Below, piece by piece: positions 18,959 to 28,172 of a DNA stretch of 64,000 bases. Every line of letters begins with the position of its first letter. The first letter of the stretch is position 1. The translations under genes were made by a program, and so were the position numbers. The stretch is from Phycisphaerae bacterium. GTDB lineage: Bacteria; Planctomycetota; Phycisphaerae; FEN-1346; JAACEH01. The DNA is taken from contig JAAYDY010000032.1 of assembly GCA_012729015.1 (NCBI GenBank), positions 1 through 64,000 on the forward strand, in the 5' to 3' direction. The notes below the pieces were generated by a model. That model did no database searches. It was not told the DNA's origin and was given only the letters and a program-made list of their open reading frames with translations.

Positions 18959-19368
18959 GGCCGTTTCTCCTTGGCGGTCGCTTCGTCCGACCAGCGTACG
19001 GTGGCCAGGCGAGCCAAGCGGACTGGTTCGCCGTCGCACTCCGGACCGTTGACGACGACCTCGAGTCGATACAGGCCGGCCTCGGTCGCGTTCGGCTCGT
19101 GGCCGATGGTTATCGACCACTGCCACTCGGGGCGGCTGGGGACGGGTCCGCGCTCGACACCTGCGGCCAGAGTATCCCTGGACAGAGCCTGGGCCATGAC
19201 CAGGCGGGCCTGTTCGATGGCTGCATCCTGGTCGGCAAGGTCGCCGATCTGCCGCAAGTGTCTCTGGTGGGCCAAGATCATGGTCAGAAGCGCGGTTCCC
19301 AATATGAAGAGGGCCACCAGAACCTCCGTCAGAGTCAGACCCGCTTGGGGGACTCTACGGCATTTCAT
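18955..19368 (-). CDS. gspI: type II secretion minor pseudopilin GspI
   Basis: A 137-residue minor pseudopilin with the class III signal 'QAGLTLTEVLVALFILGTALL' and a short C-terminal domain. The prepilin site is unusual in having Leu rather than Phe after the Gly. Its start overlaps the gspH stop by 14 bases. The order H-I-J-K is that of standard type II systems, which supports the name. Confidence 0.85.
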   Translation of the reverse strand: MKCRRVPQAGLTLTEVLVALFILGTALLTMILAHQRHLRQIGDLADQDAAIEQARLVMAQALSRDTLAAGVERGPVPSRPEWQWSITIGHEPNATEAGLYRLEVVVNGPECDGEPVRLARLATVRWSDEATAKEKRP

Positions 19369-19816
19369 GGTGCACCTCCTCCTCAGTGCCGGTCGAGGCG
19401 ATCTCCAGCCGATGGCCTGCCGATGAGATGACGACGACGAAGGGCGGCGCCACCCCCGTTGGTGTCATGACCACGGCAGCCGACCCTTCAGTTACCGGCC
19501 GGCCGCCCAGACGAACTTCAGTGAGGCGGACACTCTCGGGCAGCGCGAATCCCCTGACGGCGGAGGCATCCCGCGCGTCGGAGGAACGGACGGTGACCCG
19601 ATTGCCTGGGAAGTCGAACGACACGGTCCAGAAATCTCTCGTGGCCACAGCCTGCCGACGGCACAGTTCTATGGCCCCCAGGACCAACGAGGCCGCCTCG
19701 TCCCGGTGCCAGCCCGGCGTCAGATCGTCCAGTCGGACAATGACCACGCCAACACTTAGACCCACCAGCGCCACAGCCACCAGCAGTTCCGTGAGCGAAA
19801 AACCTCGTCGCTTCAT
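19355..19816 (-). CDS. gspH: type II secretion minor pseudopilin GspH
   Basis: A 153-residue pseudopilin beginning MKRRGFSLTELLVAVALVGLS, a canonical prepilin peptidase site, followed by a beta domain of GspH/FimT size. ATG 19816 overlaps the gspG stop by 4 bases. Its place directly after the major pseudopilin separates it from the other minor subunits. Confidence 0.87.
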   Translation of the reverse strand: MKRRGFSLTELLVAVALVGLSVGVVIVRLDDLTPGWHRDEAASLVLGAIELCRRQAVATRDFWTVSFDFPGNRVTVRSSDARDASAVRGFALPESVRLTEVRLGGRPVTEGSAAVVMTPTGVAPPFVVVISSAGHRLEIASTGTEEEVHHEMP

Positions 19817-20244
19817 GGTGCCTCTTGGCTCCCTGCAAGCTCGTAGCTGAAAACATCCTGGTTCTCGCTGTCGCCGCCGGGCAGATTGTCGGCCCCCAGC
19901 GTATAGACCTCGTACGGAGCGTGCTCACCCGGGCAAAGATACTGGTACTTGCGGCCCCAAGGGTCAAGCGGCACAGCTTGGATGATGCCGTTGGGATGGT
20001 CGGAGGTGCGTTCGACAAGTACGGCCAGTCCCTCCTCGTTCGTCGGGTAGCGGTGCCGCTCGATGCGGAATACGTCCAAGGCCTTTGAGAGTTCGGCGAT
20101 CTGGTCCCTGGCTTGGACCACCCGCGAGCGGGAGACATGGTCGACGACGTTGACCGTGACGACGGTGGCCAGAATGCCGATGATGACCAGGGCCACCAAC
20201 AACTCCGTCAGCGTGAAGCCGCCTGCGGTTCTTGGCGGATACAT
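19813..20244 (-). CDS. gspG: type II secretion major pseudopilin GspG
   Basis: A 143-residue major pseudopilin. The prepilin signal is GGFTLTELLVALVIIGILATV, and the C-terminal part has GspG hallmarks: 'YPTNEEGL', 'DPWGRKYQY' and the calcium-loop-like 'GADNLPGGDSENQD'. It builds the periplasmic pseudopilus shaft. A GGAGG ribosome-binding site precedes the ATG, and a 19-base gap separates it from gspF. Confidence 0.93.
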   Translation of the reverse strand: MYPPRTAGGFTLTELLVALVIIGILATVVTVNVVDHVSRSRVVQARDQIAELSKALDVFRIERHRYPTNEEGLAVLVERTSDHPNGIIQAVPLDPWGRKYQYLCPGEHAPYEVYTLGADNLPGGDSENQDVFSYELAGSQEAP

Positions 20245-20263
20245 GGCGATGCCTCCTCTTCCT

Positions 20264-21469
20264 CTAGAAAACCTTCTGGACCTCCAGGATCGGCAGCAGA
20301 ACGGCCAGAATAATGAAGCCGACGAGACCCCCCATGGCCAGGATCAACACCGGCTCAATCAGGCTTGTCAACCGGCGGACGGTCACCTCCGTGTGCCGCT
20401 GGAGAGTCTCGGCCGCCTGGAGCAGAAGGGTATCCAATGCGCCGGATTCTTCCCCGACAGCGATCATCTGCACGACCATCGGCGGGATGACCCGCTCTTG
20501 GCCGGCGGCTCGGGCTAGTGTGCCTCCGGAGTGGATACGGCCCTGGACCCTCTCCAAGGCGGCGCCGAAAGCTACGTTGCCCGAGGCATCGCGCAGTACC
20601 TGGAGCCCCTCGGTGACGGTCAGACCGCTCGACAGGAGCGACGAAAACGTCCGAGCCCAGCGGGACAGGATCTGATGATGCAAGAGCCTGCCGACCAGTG
20701 GGATGCAGAGCTTGGCGGCGTCCCACGCCAGGCGGAACCGCCGCACCTTGAGAATCTGGATCACCGCCAAGCCCATGGCCAGAACAGCCGTTAGGATCAG
20801 CCACCAGTAGCCGGCGATGGTCTCCGATAGGGCCACCAGGATTCGTGTAGGCCACGGCAATGCCCGACCCTGAAGCGCCAGGACGCTGATTACCTTGGGC
20901 ACGACGAAGCCCATCAGGAGGCCCGAGACCGCCATGCCGACCACGGCTAGGAAGGCCGGGTAGGTCAGGGCTGCCGTCACGCTGTTGGCGAGGTCCAACT
21001 GCCGCTGCTTGTGCGCCGCCAGTTCGCGCAATGCGGATGCCAATTCGCCCGACCTTTCGCCGGCTTCGACCATCTTGCGGTACACAATATCGAAGTGCCG
21101 CTCGTGATGGGCGAGGGCCTGTCCGAAAGACTCGCCGCCCCTGATACGATCGGCCACGTCCATCAGAACCCAGCGAGTGCTGCGGCGGGGCTCTTGGGCG
21201 GCCACTATCTCCAGCGCCTTGACGAGCCCCGTCCCTGACCCCAGAAGTGCTGCCAGCTCGGCGGTGACCATCGCCCACTGCTGCTGCTGTCTGCGCGACA
21301 ATCGCCGCAGAAGATGCAGCGACCGCTTTTCGACAGCCGGCTTCACGGCCACCGAGACCATCTGGCGACGAGCTAGAACCTCGCGAGCCTCGCGAGGCGT
21401 GGCGGCGTCCAGCAGCCCCTGTCGGCTGTGCCCGGACTCGTCGATACCTAGATACTGAAAGACCGGCAT
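20264..21469 (-). CDS. gspF: type II secretion inner-membrane protein GspF
   Basis: A 401-residue polytopic platform protein with two repeated GspF domains (about 65-190 and 265-390), each followed by hydrophobic helices, three transmembrane segments in all, and the C-terminal 'LIEPVLILAMGGLVGFIILAVLLPI'. This is the full family length. The start follows an AGGAGA ribosome-binding site, and the gene lies between gspE and gspG as usual. Confidence 0.95.
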   Translation of the reverse strand: MPVFQYLGIDESGHSRQGLLDAATPREAREVLARRQMVSVAVKPAVEKRSLHLLRRLSRRQQQQWAMVTAELAALLGSGTGLVKALEIVAAQEPRRSTRWVLMDVADRIRGGESFGQALAHHERHFDIVYRKMVEAGERSGELASALRELAAHKQRQLDLANSVTAALTYPAFLAVVGMAVSGLLMGFVVPKVISVLALQGRALPWPTRILVALSETIAGYWWLILTAVLAMGLAVIQILKVRRFRLAWDAAKLCIPLVGRLLHHQILSRWARTFSSLLSSGLTVTEGLQVLRDASGNVAFGAALERVQGRIHSGGTLARAAGQERVIPPMVVQMIAVGEESGALDTLLLQAAETLQRHTEVTVRRLTSLIEPVLILAMGGLVGFIILAVLLPILEVQKVF

Positions 21470-21535
21470 CGTCGGCGTCTCCTGTACCGTCTTGCTGCAT
21501 CGAACATCAGTTGGCCGCCTCCAGCCGTGAACGGC

Positions 21536-23254
21536 TCAGAAGGAATCAGTCTGCGTGACTCGCAGTACCTCTTCGATCGTCGTCTGGCCCTCGATGGCCT
21601 TACGCACGCCGTCCATGCGCAGTGTCACCAGTCCGGCCTCCAAAGCCGCCTGTTTTAGCCGGCTGGCCGGGGCCTTCTCGAGGATGAGTTGCCGCAATGG
21701 ATCGTCCATGACCAAGAGTTCGTAGATGCCCACCCGCTCCAGGTAGCCGCCGCCGAGGCACTCTTGGCAGCCCTGTCCGCGGTAGAAGGTCTGCCCCGGC
21801 ACGCGCCGGACGCCAGCCTGCTGGAGAACCTCCGGGGCCGGCTCGTAGAGTCGGCGGCAGTGGGGACAGACACGCCTGACCAGTCGCTGAGCCAACACGC
21901 CGACCACGCTCGATGCCACCAAGTATGGTTCCACCCCGATGTCCACCAGCCGAGTGGCCGCCGAGGCGCTGTCGTTGGTGTGAAGCGTCGAGTACACCAT
22001 ATGACCGGTCAGCGCCGACTGAATAGCCATGCGGGCTGTTTCCTGATCGCGAATCTCCCCGACCATGATAACATCCGGATCCTGGCGCAGAACGCTCCGC
22101 AGGCCGCCGGCGAAGGTCATCCCCTTGCGCCGGCCGACCTGGATCTGGCTGATGCCATCGAGCTGATACTCAATGGGATCCTCCAGGGTGATGACGTTGA
22201 GCTCCTCGGCGTTAACGTGCTGGAGGGCGGCGTAGAGGGTGGTGGTCTTGCCACTTCCCGTGGGACCGGTCACGAGGAGGATGCCGTGTGTGTGGCTGAT
22301 CAGCCTGCGAAAGAGCGACAGATGTTCCGGCCCCATGCCCAGTTCTTCCAGCTGATACAGTCGGGCTCCCTTATCCAAGAGCCGCAGTACTCCCCGCTCG
22401 CCGTAACTGGCCGGCACGGTTGAGATACGCAGGTCGACGTCCCGCTGGCCGACTGTCACGGTGGCACGACCGTCCTGGGCCAGCCTCCGCTCGGCGATGT
22501 CCATGCCCGCCATGACCTTGACGCGACTCACAACTGCGTCGAGCAGCGACCGAGGGGCCGAAACGACATTGTGTAGCACGCCGTCGACCCGCATGCGGAT
22601 CTGGAGGCGATCCGGGCATGGCTGGATATGCACGTCACTGGCCCGCATGCGGACGGCCTCCAGAAGAATCCGGTTGACTAACTGGATGACCGGGGCCTTA
22701 TTGGCCAAGTCCAGCAAATCCGTGTCGGCGGCCAGCCGCTCGACCTCCTCGATGAGCAGGTGCTCATCCTCCTCGATGACGCAGGCAACCGAGCGGGCCA
22801 GTCCTCCGTCGGTTTCGGCGGCGGCGCTGAGTGTCGCCAGAACAGCCGTTCTCGGGGCCACGGCTAGCCGACACGACGGACGCCCCAGGAGTCGCAGGGC
22901 CTCATTGCGGGCGAACACGTCCAGAGGTCGGCACATGACCAGGCGCGGCTCGCCCCCCGCAGATCCTTGCATGAGCAGGAGCCCCAGCCGCTGGGCGAGG
23001 AAGAGCGGCACCCTCCGGAGGAACTCGGGGGCGACGCAACGGGCATCCACTCGCGGAAGGTACTCCGCGTTCAGAAGCGCCGCCAGCCGGGGCAGCAGGT
23101 CGGACTCTGCGGCGCCGAGTTCGTCCAGGATGACGACGTCTGGCGGTTTGGGGCTCTCGGCGACCCGTTGCCATACTCCCTCGTCGAGCCCCGTCAGGGG
23201 TCCAAGGTTTTTGGCCAGAGCGCATGGGGAAAATGGGGCCTCACCCACGGTCAT
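21536..23254 (-). CDS. gspE: type II secretion ATPase GspE
   Basis: A 572-residue hexameric ATPase that powers pseudopilus assembly. Visible motifs are Walker A (GPTGSGKTTTLY), Asp box (TLEDPIEY), Walker B (DVIMVGEIRD), His box (GHMVYSTLHTNDS) and a four-cysteine zinc motif (CPHC ... CQEC). The N-terminal domain (1-150) that contacts GspL is present. I chose ATG 23254, which overlaps the gspD stop by 4 bases, rather than an extension inside gspD. Confidence 0.96.
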   Translation of the reverse strand: MTVGEAPFSPCALAKNLGPLTGLDEGVWQRVAESPKPPDVVILDELGAAESDLLPRLAALLNAEYLPRVDARCVAPEFLRRVPLFLAQRLGLLLMQGSAGGEPRLVMCRPLDVFARNEALRLLGRPSCRLAVAPRTAVLATLSAAAETDGGLARSVACVIEEDEHLLIEEVERLAADTDLLDLANKAPVIQLVNRILLEAVRMRASDVHIQPCPDRLQIRMRVDGVLHNVVSAPRSLLDAVVSRVKVMAGMDIAERRLAQDGRATVTVGQRDVDLRISTVPASYGERGVLRLLDKGARLYQLEELGMGPEHLSLFRRLISHTHGILLVTGPTGSGKTTTLYAALQHVNAEELNVITLEDPIEYQLDGISQIQVGRRKGMTFAGGLRSVLRQDPDVIMVGEIRDQETARMAIQSALTGHMVYSTLHTNDSASAATRLVDIGVEPYLVASSVVGVLAQRLVRRVCPHCRRLYEPAPEVLQQAGVRRVPGQTFYRGQGCQECLGGGYLERVGIYELLVMDDPLRQLILEKAPASRLKQAALEAGLVTLRMDGVRKAIEGQTTIEEVLRVTQTDSF

Positions 23255-25599
23255 TGAGGCGGGGCCTCCTCCCGATGCGAAAACGGATCCTCGGTGGCGG
23301 CCATCCACAGCGGCTCGCTCTGCGGGAACCGATCGCTGAGGCGGGCCTGCCGCAGGTCCTCGCTGCTGATCCGCTTCAGGTCCAGAAAGTTGTCGTCACG
23401 CAAGATGACCGGCCGGATGAAGGCAAACAACCGCGTCCGGGTCCGCGTTTCGCCACGGGACTGCAGCAGCAGGCCCAACCCAGGGATGTCCCCCAACAAC
23501 GGCACTTTGTTGACGGTCACCGAATCGTTGGTTCGGGCCAAGCCGCCCACGAGGATGGCGTAGCCGTCTGGGATGGTCACCTCGCTGCTCAGAGCTTGCG
23601 TGGAGCGAGGCGGCGGGGTGGTCTCGGTGCCGGCTCCAGTGAAACTGTTGATCGTCAACTCGAACTCCAGATTGAGGTGCCGCCCCTCGCTGATCTGCGG
23701 GCGGACGCGGAATTGTGTTCCAGCCTGGGCGAATCCGGCGAAGCTGGTAGTCGAGATCGTTGCCCCCGCGTTAACACTGGCGAAAGGTTCTTCTTGCACA
23801 CTCTCGATGGTCGCTTCGGCGTTGTCCCGGACCAGAATCCGGGGGGCCGAGTGAAGGGTGGCATCTGTCTTGGTGGCCAAGGCCTGCAGAACAAAGGGAA
23901 CCTCGTCGGGTCGGATGATCGCCGCATTGAAGCCCGGCCCGGCGCCGACAACGCGGGCTCCGGTTGCCGCGTCGACCGTGCTCAGGCCAAACGAGGTGAA
24001 CAGAAGATGGCTGGTACCCGGTGTGAGCGAGATATCCTGCAGTTCCACCCCGAGATCGAGGGTTGAGGTATCGTTGACCTCGATGAACATCGCTTCGATC
24101 AGCACTTGGGGCCGCCGCTGGTCGAGGCGATCGATCATCTCAGCCAGTCGCTGGTGCTCCAGCCGGGTGGCATTGACGATGAGGGTTCCCGTGTTGAGGT
24201 CCACGGTCAGACGCGGCCCCTCGGCCGTCTGAAACGTCGGGCCGGTCGCCCCAGAGACCTTGGCCGAATGCGCCGCAGTTGTCTCGCGGGGCCGGTCCGG
24301 CACAGGCTGTTGACGGTTGATGGCGTCTTCGGCCGGGGCTGGCGTCGGCGGAGGCCCCGCGGCCCGCTCCCTCTCGGCAGCCTCCAACGTGACGATGCTT
24401 CCTCCGCCTAACAGCTCGCTCAGCGTCCGGGCCAGTTCAGCCGGGTTGGCATTGCGTATTTCATAGAACCGCACGCCTCGAACGTCCTCGATCATGGCTG
24501 TGGTCTTACCGTCATCCTGAGGGGCTACGTCAATCCGTTCCAGCAGCGACTCGATGCGATGGCGGGCTTCGGCAGCCGCGGTGATCAGCAGGCTGTTGCG
24601 CTGTTCAAGCACCGTCAATCGCACTTGGCCGGAGGCCGTCTGCCCGGCAAGATGGGCGGTTACCATCTGAGCCGCCCTCTCGGCGGCAACGTACCTCAGA
24701 CGCACTTCAAAGGTCGCGACCTCTTCGATGCAGTCCACCATGGCCAAAAGCGATTTGGCCGCCGCAATCTCCTCTGCTGTTCCCAGCAGGATCAACACGC
24801 CAACATCGTCCTGCGGCACCAATTGCAGGCGCTGCGGTGTTTGCTCCAGCCCCTCGGCTTTTCGCTTGCGGTCCAGAAGGGCCTGCAGCCGTGAGGCTGC
24901 CTCTGATGGCAGAACCGCCTGCGGTCGATAGTTCGCGAAGACTATCTCAGCCTGCGTCGACTGGAGCTGGTCTACGAGCGTCTCAAGCTTCTTCAAGGAT
25001 GAAGTGTAGTCTGTGACGATCAGCATGGCGCTGTCGGGTCCCATGTCACAGAAAGCGGATTTGTTGCCCATGCCCGTCAGGTAGGTCTTCATCAGGGCCT
25101 GTACCTTGGGAAGCAAGGCCGCCGGAATCATGAAGACCCGTGTCACCACGGTTCCTCGATCGCCCTCCAACTCGCGATCTGGTCCCAGTACGTCGGCAGT
25201 CCGAACGCCTTCGTCGACCTCGATGATCTCGTACCAGCCATCGCGGTCCTGACGGAGAGCCAATCCCTTGTATGCCAACAGTGACCGCAGCAGGTCAACA
25301 AGAGATGTCACGGGAATGTCAACGGGGCAGCGAATGGTCACCCGTTTGCCAGCCAGTTTCTCGTCGTAGACGAACTTGACGTTCAGTCGCCGGCTTACGT
25401 AATCGATGACCGTCTTGAGTTCCTCGTTGTCGGAGAAGCTCAGTCTGACGGTGGCCGAGTCGGGTGACGCAGGCGACTGCTGGGCTGATGCTGACGAGGC
25501 GATGACAACGATGGTTGAAAGAACCAGAAGTGACAAACCAGCCTGTTGACACGGAGGGGCAACCCTTGCCATAGCTTCAGCGTTGACTCGCCCTGGCAT
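23251..25599 (-). CDS. gspD: type II secretion secretin GspD
   Basis: A 782-residue outer-membrane secretin. A signal peptide ends near 40 (ASSASAQQ), then come the N0 domain, three N-domains (NRRLNVKF-type to ~420), a Pro/Ala-rich linker near 400-440, and the secretin pore with its signature 'VNKVPLLGDIPGLG'. It is the first gene of the - strand operon that continues through gspE to the TPR lipoprotein. An AGGAGGG ribosome-binding site lies about 10 bases before the ATG. It forms the outer-membrane channel for folded periplasmic proteins. Confidence 0.95.
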   Translation of the reverse strand: MPGRVNAEAMARVAPPCQQAGLSLLVLSTIVVIASSASAQQSPASPDSATVRLSFSDNEELKTVIDYVSRRLNVKFVYDEKLAGKRVTIRCPVDIPVTSLVDLLRSLLAYKGLALRQDRDGWYEIIEVDEGVRTADVLGPDRELEGDRGTVVTRVFMIPAALLPKVQALMKTYLTGMGNKSAFCDMGPDSAMLIVTDYTSSLKKLETLVDQLQSTQAEIVFANYRPQAVLPSEAASRLQALLDRKRKAEGLEQTPQRLQLVPQDDVGVLILLGTAEEIAAAKSLLAMVDCIEEVATFEVRLRYVAAERAAQMVTAHLAGQTASGQVRLTVLEQRNSLLITAAAEARHRIESLLERIDVAPQDDGKTTAMIEDVRGVRFYEIRNANPAELARTLSELLGGGSIVTLEAAERERAAGPPPTPAPAEDAINRQQPVPDRPRETTAAHSAKVSGATGPTFQTAEGPRLTVDLNTGTLIVNATRLEHQRLAEMIDRLDQRRPQVLIEAMFIEVNDTSTLDLGVELQDISLTPGTSHLLFTSFGLSTVDAATGARVVGAGPGFNAAIIRPDEVPFVLQALATKTDATLHSAPRILVRDNAEATIESVQEEPFASVNAGATISTTSFAGFAQAGTQFRVRPQISEGRHLNLEFELTINSFTGAGTETTPPPRSTQALSSEVTIPDGYAILVGGLARTNDSVTVNKVPLLGDIPGLGLLLQSRGETRTRTRLFAFIRPVILRDDNFLDLKRISSEDLRQARLSDRFPQSEPLWMAATEDPFSHREEAPPQ

Positions 25600-25854
25600 G
25601 TTGTTTGCCCTCCTTCGGCACTACTGAGGTGGCAGTTGTTCAGACGGTGCCGCGTGGCGGAGGCCAGCCCGGCCGCCTGGTCGCAGAGGTCGCCGTGGAT
25701 GTTACTTCTGTGTGTTGTGCAATGCAAGAGAAAACGAGGGGCGATGCATATTCAGCACGTATTAGCCACGGATGCGAACCACGACAAGTGGATAGTACTG
25801 GGTGCAGGATGTGTATTTAGCAAACATCGCACTTACACCTGAGCACACACATGC

Positions 25855-25882
25855 AGTATAAGATGAGCGCGGCACAATGGAA
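25855..25882 (-). promoter_or_regulatory. possible promoter for type II secretion operon
   Basis: On the - strand a TATACT -10 box (25855-25860) lies 16 bases after a weak -35 (TTCCAT, 25877-25882) in the only A/T-rich part of the 535-base divergent intergenic region 25600-26134. The leader to gspD would be about 250 bases. On the other strand a TTGACA at 25930-25935 faces the TPR gene but lacks a good -10. No other features were found in this gap. Confidence 0.35.
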
Positions 25883-26134
25883 TTAGATAATCCCACATGC
25901 ACGTTCTGGCGGATGACCATAAAAATCGCTTGACAATAAGGGCTAGTGATGCCACAGTAAGAAGTGCATTTCACATGCCGAGACGGGCGTGCGAGACCAA
26001 GCATGTTCCGAGAGGAATCACGAAAGTGGCAGCATTCGCTGGTCAGAGAAAGGCATCTGCGTATACAGACCTTGGGCGGCCGTCCGGCTGCCGAGAGTCT
26101 GTTCATTCCCATCCTTCGTGAAGGAGGCCGAGTC

Positions 26135-28042
26135 ATGAGGCGAGCTGCGTTGGTGGGCCTGGTTGTCGTCCTGTGGTCAGGCGGTGTGGGATGGGGCCAG
26201 GTGCCCGGGCAGGTGGAGGTCGCCCTGGAGTCGCTTCGCGTGGAGGCACAGGCTCATCCCGACAGTATCCATCACTGGACGCGGCTGGCCGACGCGCAGG
26301 CTTGGCGTGGGGACAAGGCGGCGGCGGTGACAACGCTGCACACCGTGATGAGTCGCGTGCCGCTGGCGCAGCGGAAGGACGAAGAGTGTCTGAAACTCGG
26401 CTCGTCCCTGGCGGCGTTGGGACGGCCGGAAGAAGCCTTGGAGAACCTCGACCGTGCGGTGGCGATGTTCGGGTCTCGCAAGCAATTGAGTGTGCATCAC
26501 GGTGCCCGCCTGCTGGCTTGCCCGGCCCTTTGCGGTGAGATGGGCGCAGCCGTCGTGGCCAAGGCGGAGAAACTGGTGGCGGGATTGTTTCCGAGCCGAC
26601 CTCAACGGCTGATCTGCCGGGCCATCGCCGGGCAGGTAGCCTACCACGCAAACAACGCTGCGGTCGGCCAACGGTTTCTCGGTGAAGCCAAGGTGTTGCT
26701 GGAGGAGGAGCTTGCGCAGGAAGAGCCCGATGTGGATGCGGTGCTGACGTATGTCGATATCCTGCTGGACCGGACGTCGCGGCGACGCGGGGAGCATCGC
26801 ACCATCCTGCACCGGCTCTACGAGAAGCGGCCGGACGTTGACAGCGTCTATCGCTTCAACATGATGTGGGCCGAGATGCAGGCTAACGCCGAGGAGGCCC
26901 CCGATTATGTCTCGGCCGCGGCCTTCCACCGGCGGGCGGTCATGTTGGCACCAGCGGCCTCTCTTGAGAGGGACCGCGCGCGGCACGGTCTGTACCAGAA
27001 TCTGATGAGCTTAGGACGGTTCGACGAAGCTCTTGCGGAGGCCCAGGCCGGGCAAGGCGAGGCGAGCGAATCGCAGAGGCCAGCATGGCAGGCGGTCATC
27101 AACGACCATGCGGCCAAGCGGGAAAAGGCGGAGGGGGCGCTCACGCTGGACACCGCCCGTCGGCGAGCGATCGAGCTTCAGCAGCAGGTCAGTTCGGCCA
27201 ACGCCCGTTACATGAAGCTCACCGGGGCTGGCCAGACGGCCGCCGCGCGGCAGGCCCAGCAGGAGCGGGAGGAGTTGAGCCGCGCGCTTGAGGCGGCCAA
27301 GGCGGAGGCAGCCCGCCTGGCGATGGCGAAGGCGACGGACCCGGCCAAGGCCGATGCTTTGCGACGACAGCTCTGCGACAGTCTGTTCGCGCAGGGTCTC
27401 TACGACCAGGCGCGAGTCGAGGCTCAGGCTGGTCTGGCCGCCGCAGCGACGGACGATCAGCGAGCGGCTTGGCACGGTTGGCTGGCATCGTTCGACCTGA
27501 AGCGCCAGTTGATCGAGGTTAAGAAGGAGGTGGATCAGCTCCAGATGCAAACAAGGGCGGCCCACGAGAAGTCGATGGCCGACCAGGCCGAGGCGTCGCA
27601 GGCGGCGTTTGAGGCCCTGAGCGCCCAGCTTGATGCGAAGAAGATCATCCACTTCAGATTGCAGATTCAGAGTGCGGCGGAGCCGGTGGGCCGCGACAGG
27701 CTCCGCTGGCAGATCTTCCGCACGCTCTACTTCAGTCGCCAGCAGTTCGACGCCGCCCGGACGGAGGCCCAGGGCTTCCTGGCGGCGGCGGAGACCGACG
27801 AGCTCAAGGCCGGTTGGCAGACGCTGCTCGGTGGCTATGACGACCTGCTGGCCTCGCGGGGCCGCATGGAGTCGCGGCGCCAGGAGGCCCGGGACCTCTA
27901 CGGCCAGTACGAGGAGAAGCTGAAGACAGACGAGCAGGCGGCCCAAACGCTCCTGACGCAGTACAACCGGGCCAAGGCTGTCTACACGGCCGCCAAAGAA
28001 GAGTACGATGGCAAGCTCAAGGCGACCGGAGCCAAGCCATGA
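26135..28042 (+). CDS. secreted TPR / coiled-coil protein with internal repeats
   Basis: A 635-residue exported protein. The signal peptide (MRRAALVGLVVVLWSGGVGWGQ) is cut near residue 22. TPR-like helices follow to ~330, then long coiled-coil stretches rich in Ala, Gln, Glu and Lys. A unit of about 45 residues with 'LGRFDEALAEAQAG' / 'QGLYDQARVEAQAG' / 'RQQFDAARTEAQGF' occurs three times. I chose ATG 26135 because AAGGAGG lies 8 bases upstream and it exposes the signal peptide. It stands between the divergent secretion operon and the RHS gene. A periplasmic scaffold or chaperone for RHS export is a guess from position. Confidence 0.75.
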   Translation: MRRAALVGLVVVLWSGGVGWGQVPGQVEVALESLRVEAQAHPDSIHHWTRLADAQAWRGDKAAAVTTLHTVMSRVPLAQRKDEECLKLGSSLAALGRPEEALENLDRAVAMFGSRKQLSVHHGARLLACPALCGEMGAAVVAKAEKLVAGLFPSRPQRLICRAIAGQVAYHANNAAVGQRFLGEAKVLLEEELAQEEPDVDAVLTYVDILLDRTSRRRGEHRTILHRLYEKRPDVDSVYRFNMMWAEMQANAEEAPDYVSAAAFHRRAVMLAPAASLERDRARHGLYQNLMSLGRFDEALAEAQAGQGEASESQRPAWQAVINDHAAKREKAEGALTLDTARRRAIELQQQVSSANARYMKLTGAGQTAAARQAQQEREELSRALEAAKAEAARLAMAKATDPAKADALRRQLCDSLFAQGLYDQARVEAQAGLAAAATDDQRAAWHGWLASFDLKRQLIEVKKEVDQLQMQTRAAHEKSMADQAEASQAAFEALSAQLDAKKIIHFRLQIQSAAEPVGRDRLRWQIFRTLYFSRQQFDAARTEAQGFLAAAETDELKAGWQTLLGGYDDLLASRGRMESRRQEARDLYGQYEEKLKTDEQAAQTLLTQYNRAKAVYTAAKEEYDGKLKATGAKP

Positions 28043-28172
28043 GACACGGCACCCATGTCCATTACTGAGATGGAATGGGGTCGCGGCTGACACAAGCAGC
28101 GGACACGCGCACGGAGATAGGAACGGTTCACGCGGCAGGCGTTAGCTGAAGTCCAAAAGGGAGAAGCCCAAC

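Noticed and set aside
25930..25958. TTGACA-based promoter for the TPR protein gene
   Set aside because: The -35 is perfect, but no reasonable -10 lies 16-18 bases downstream, so it is not listed as a feature.
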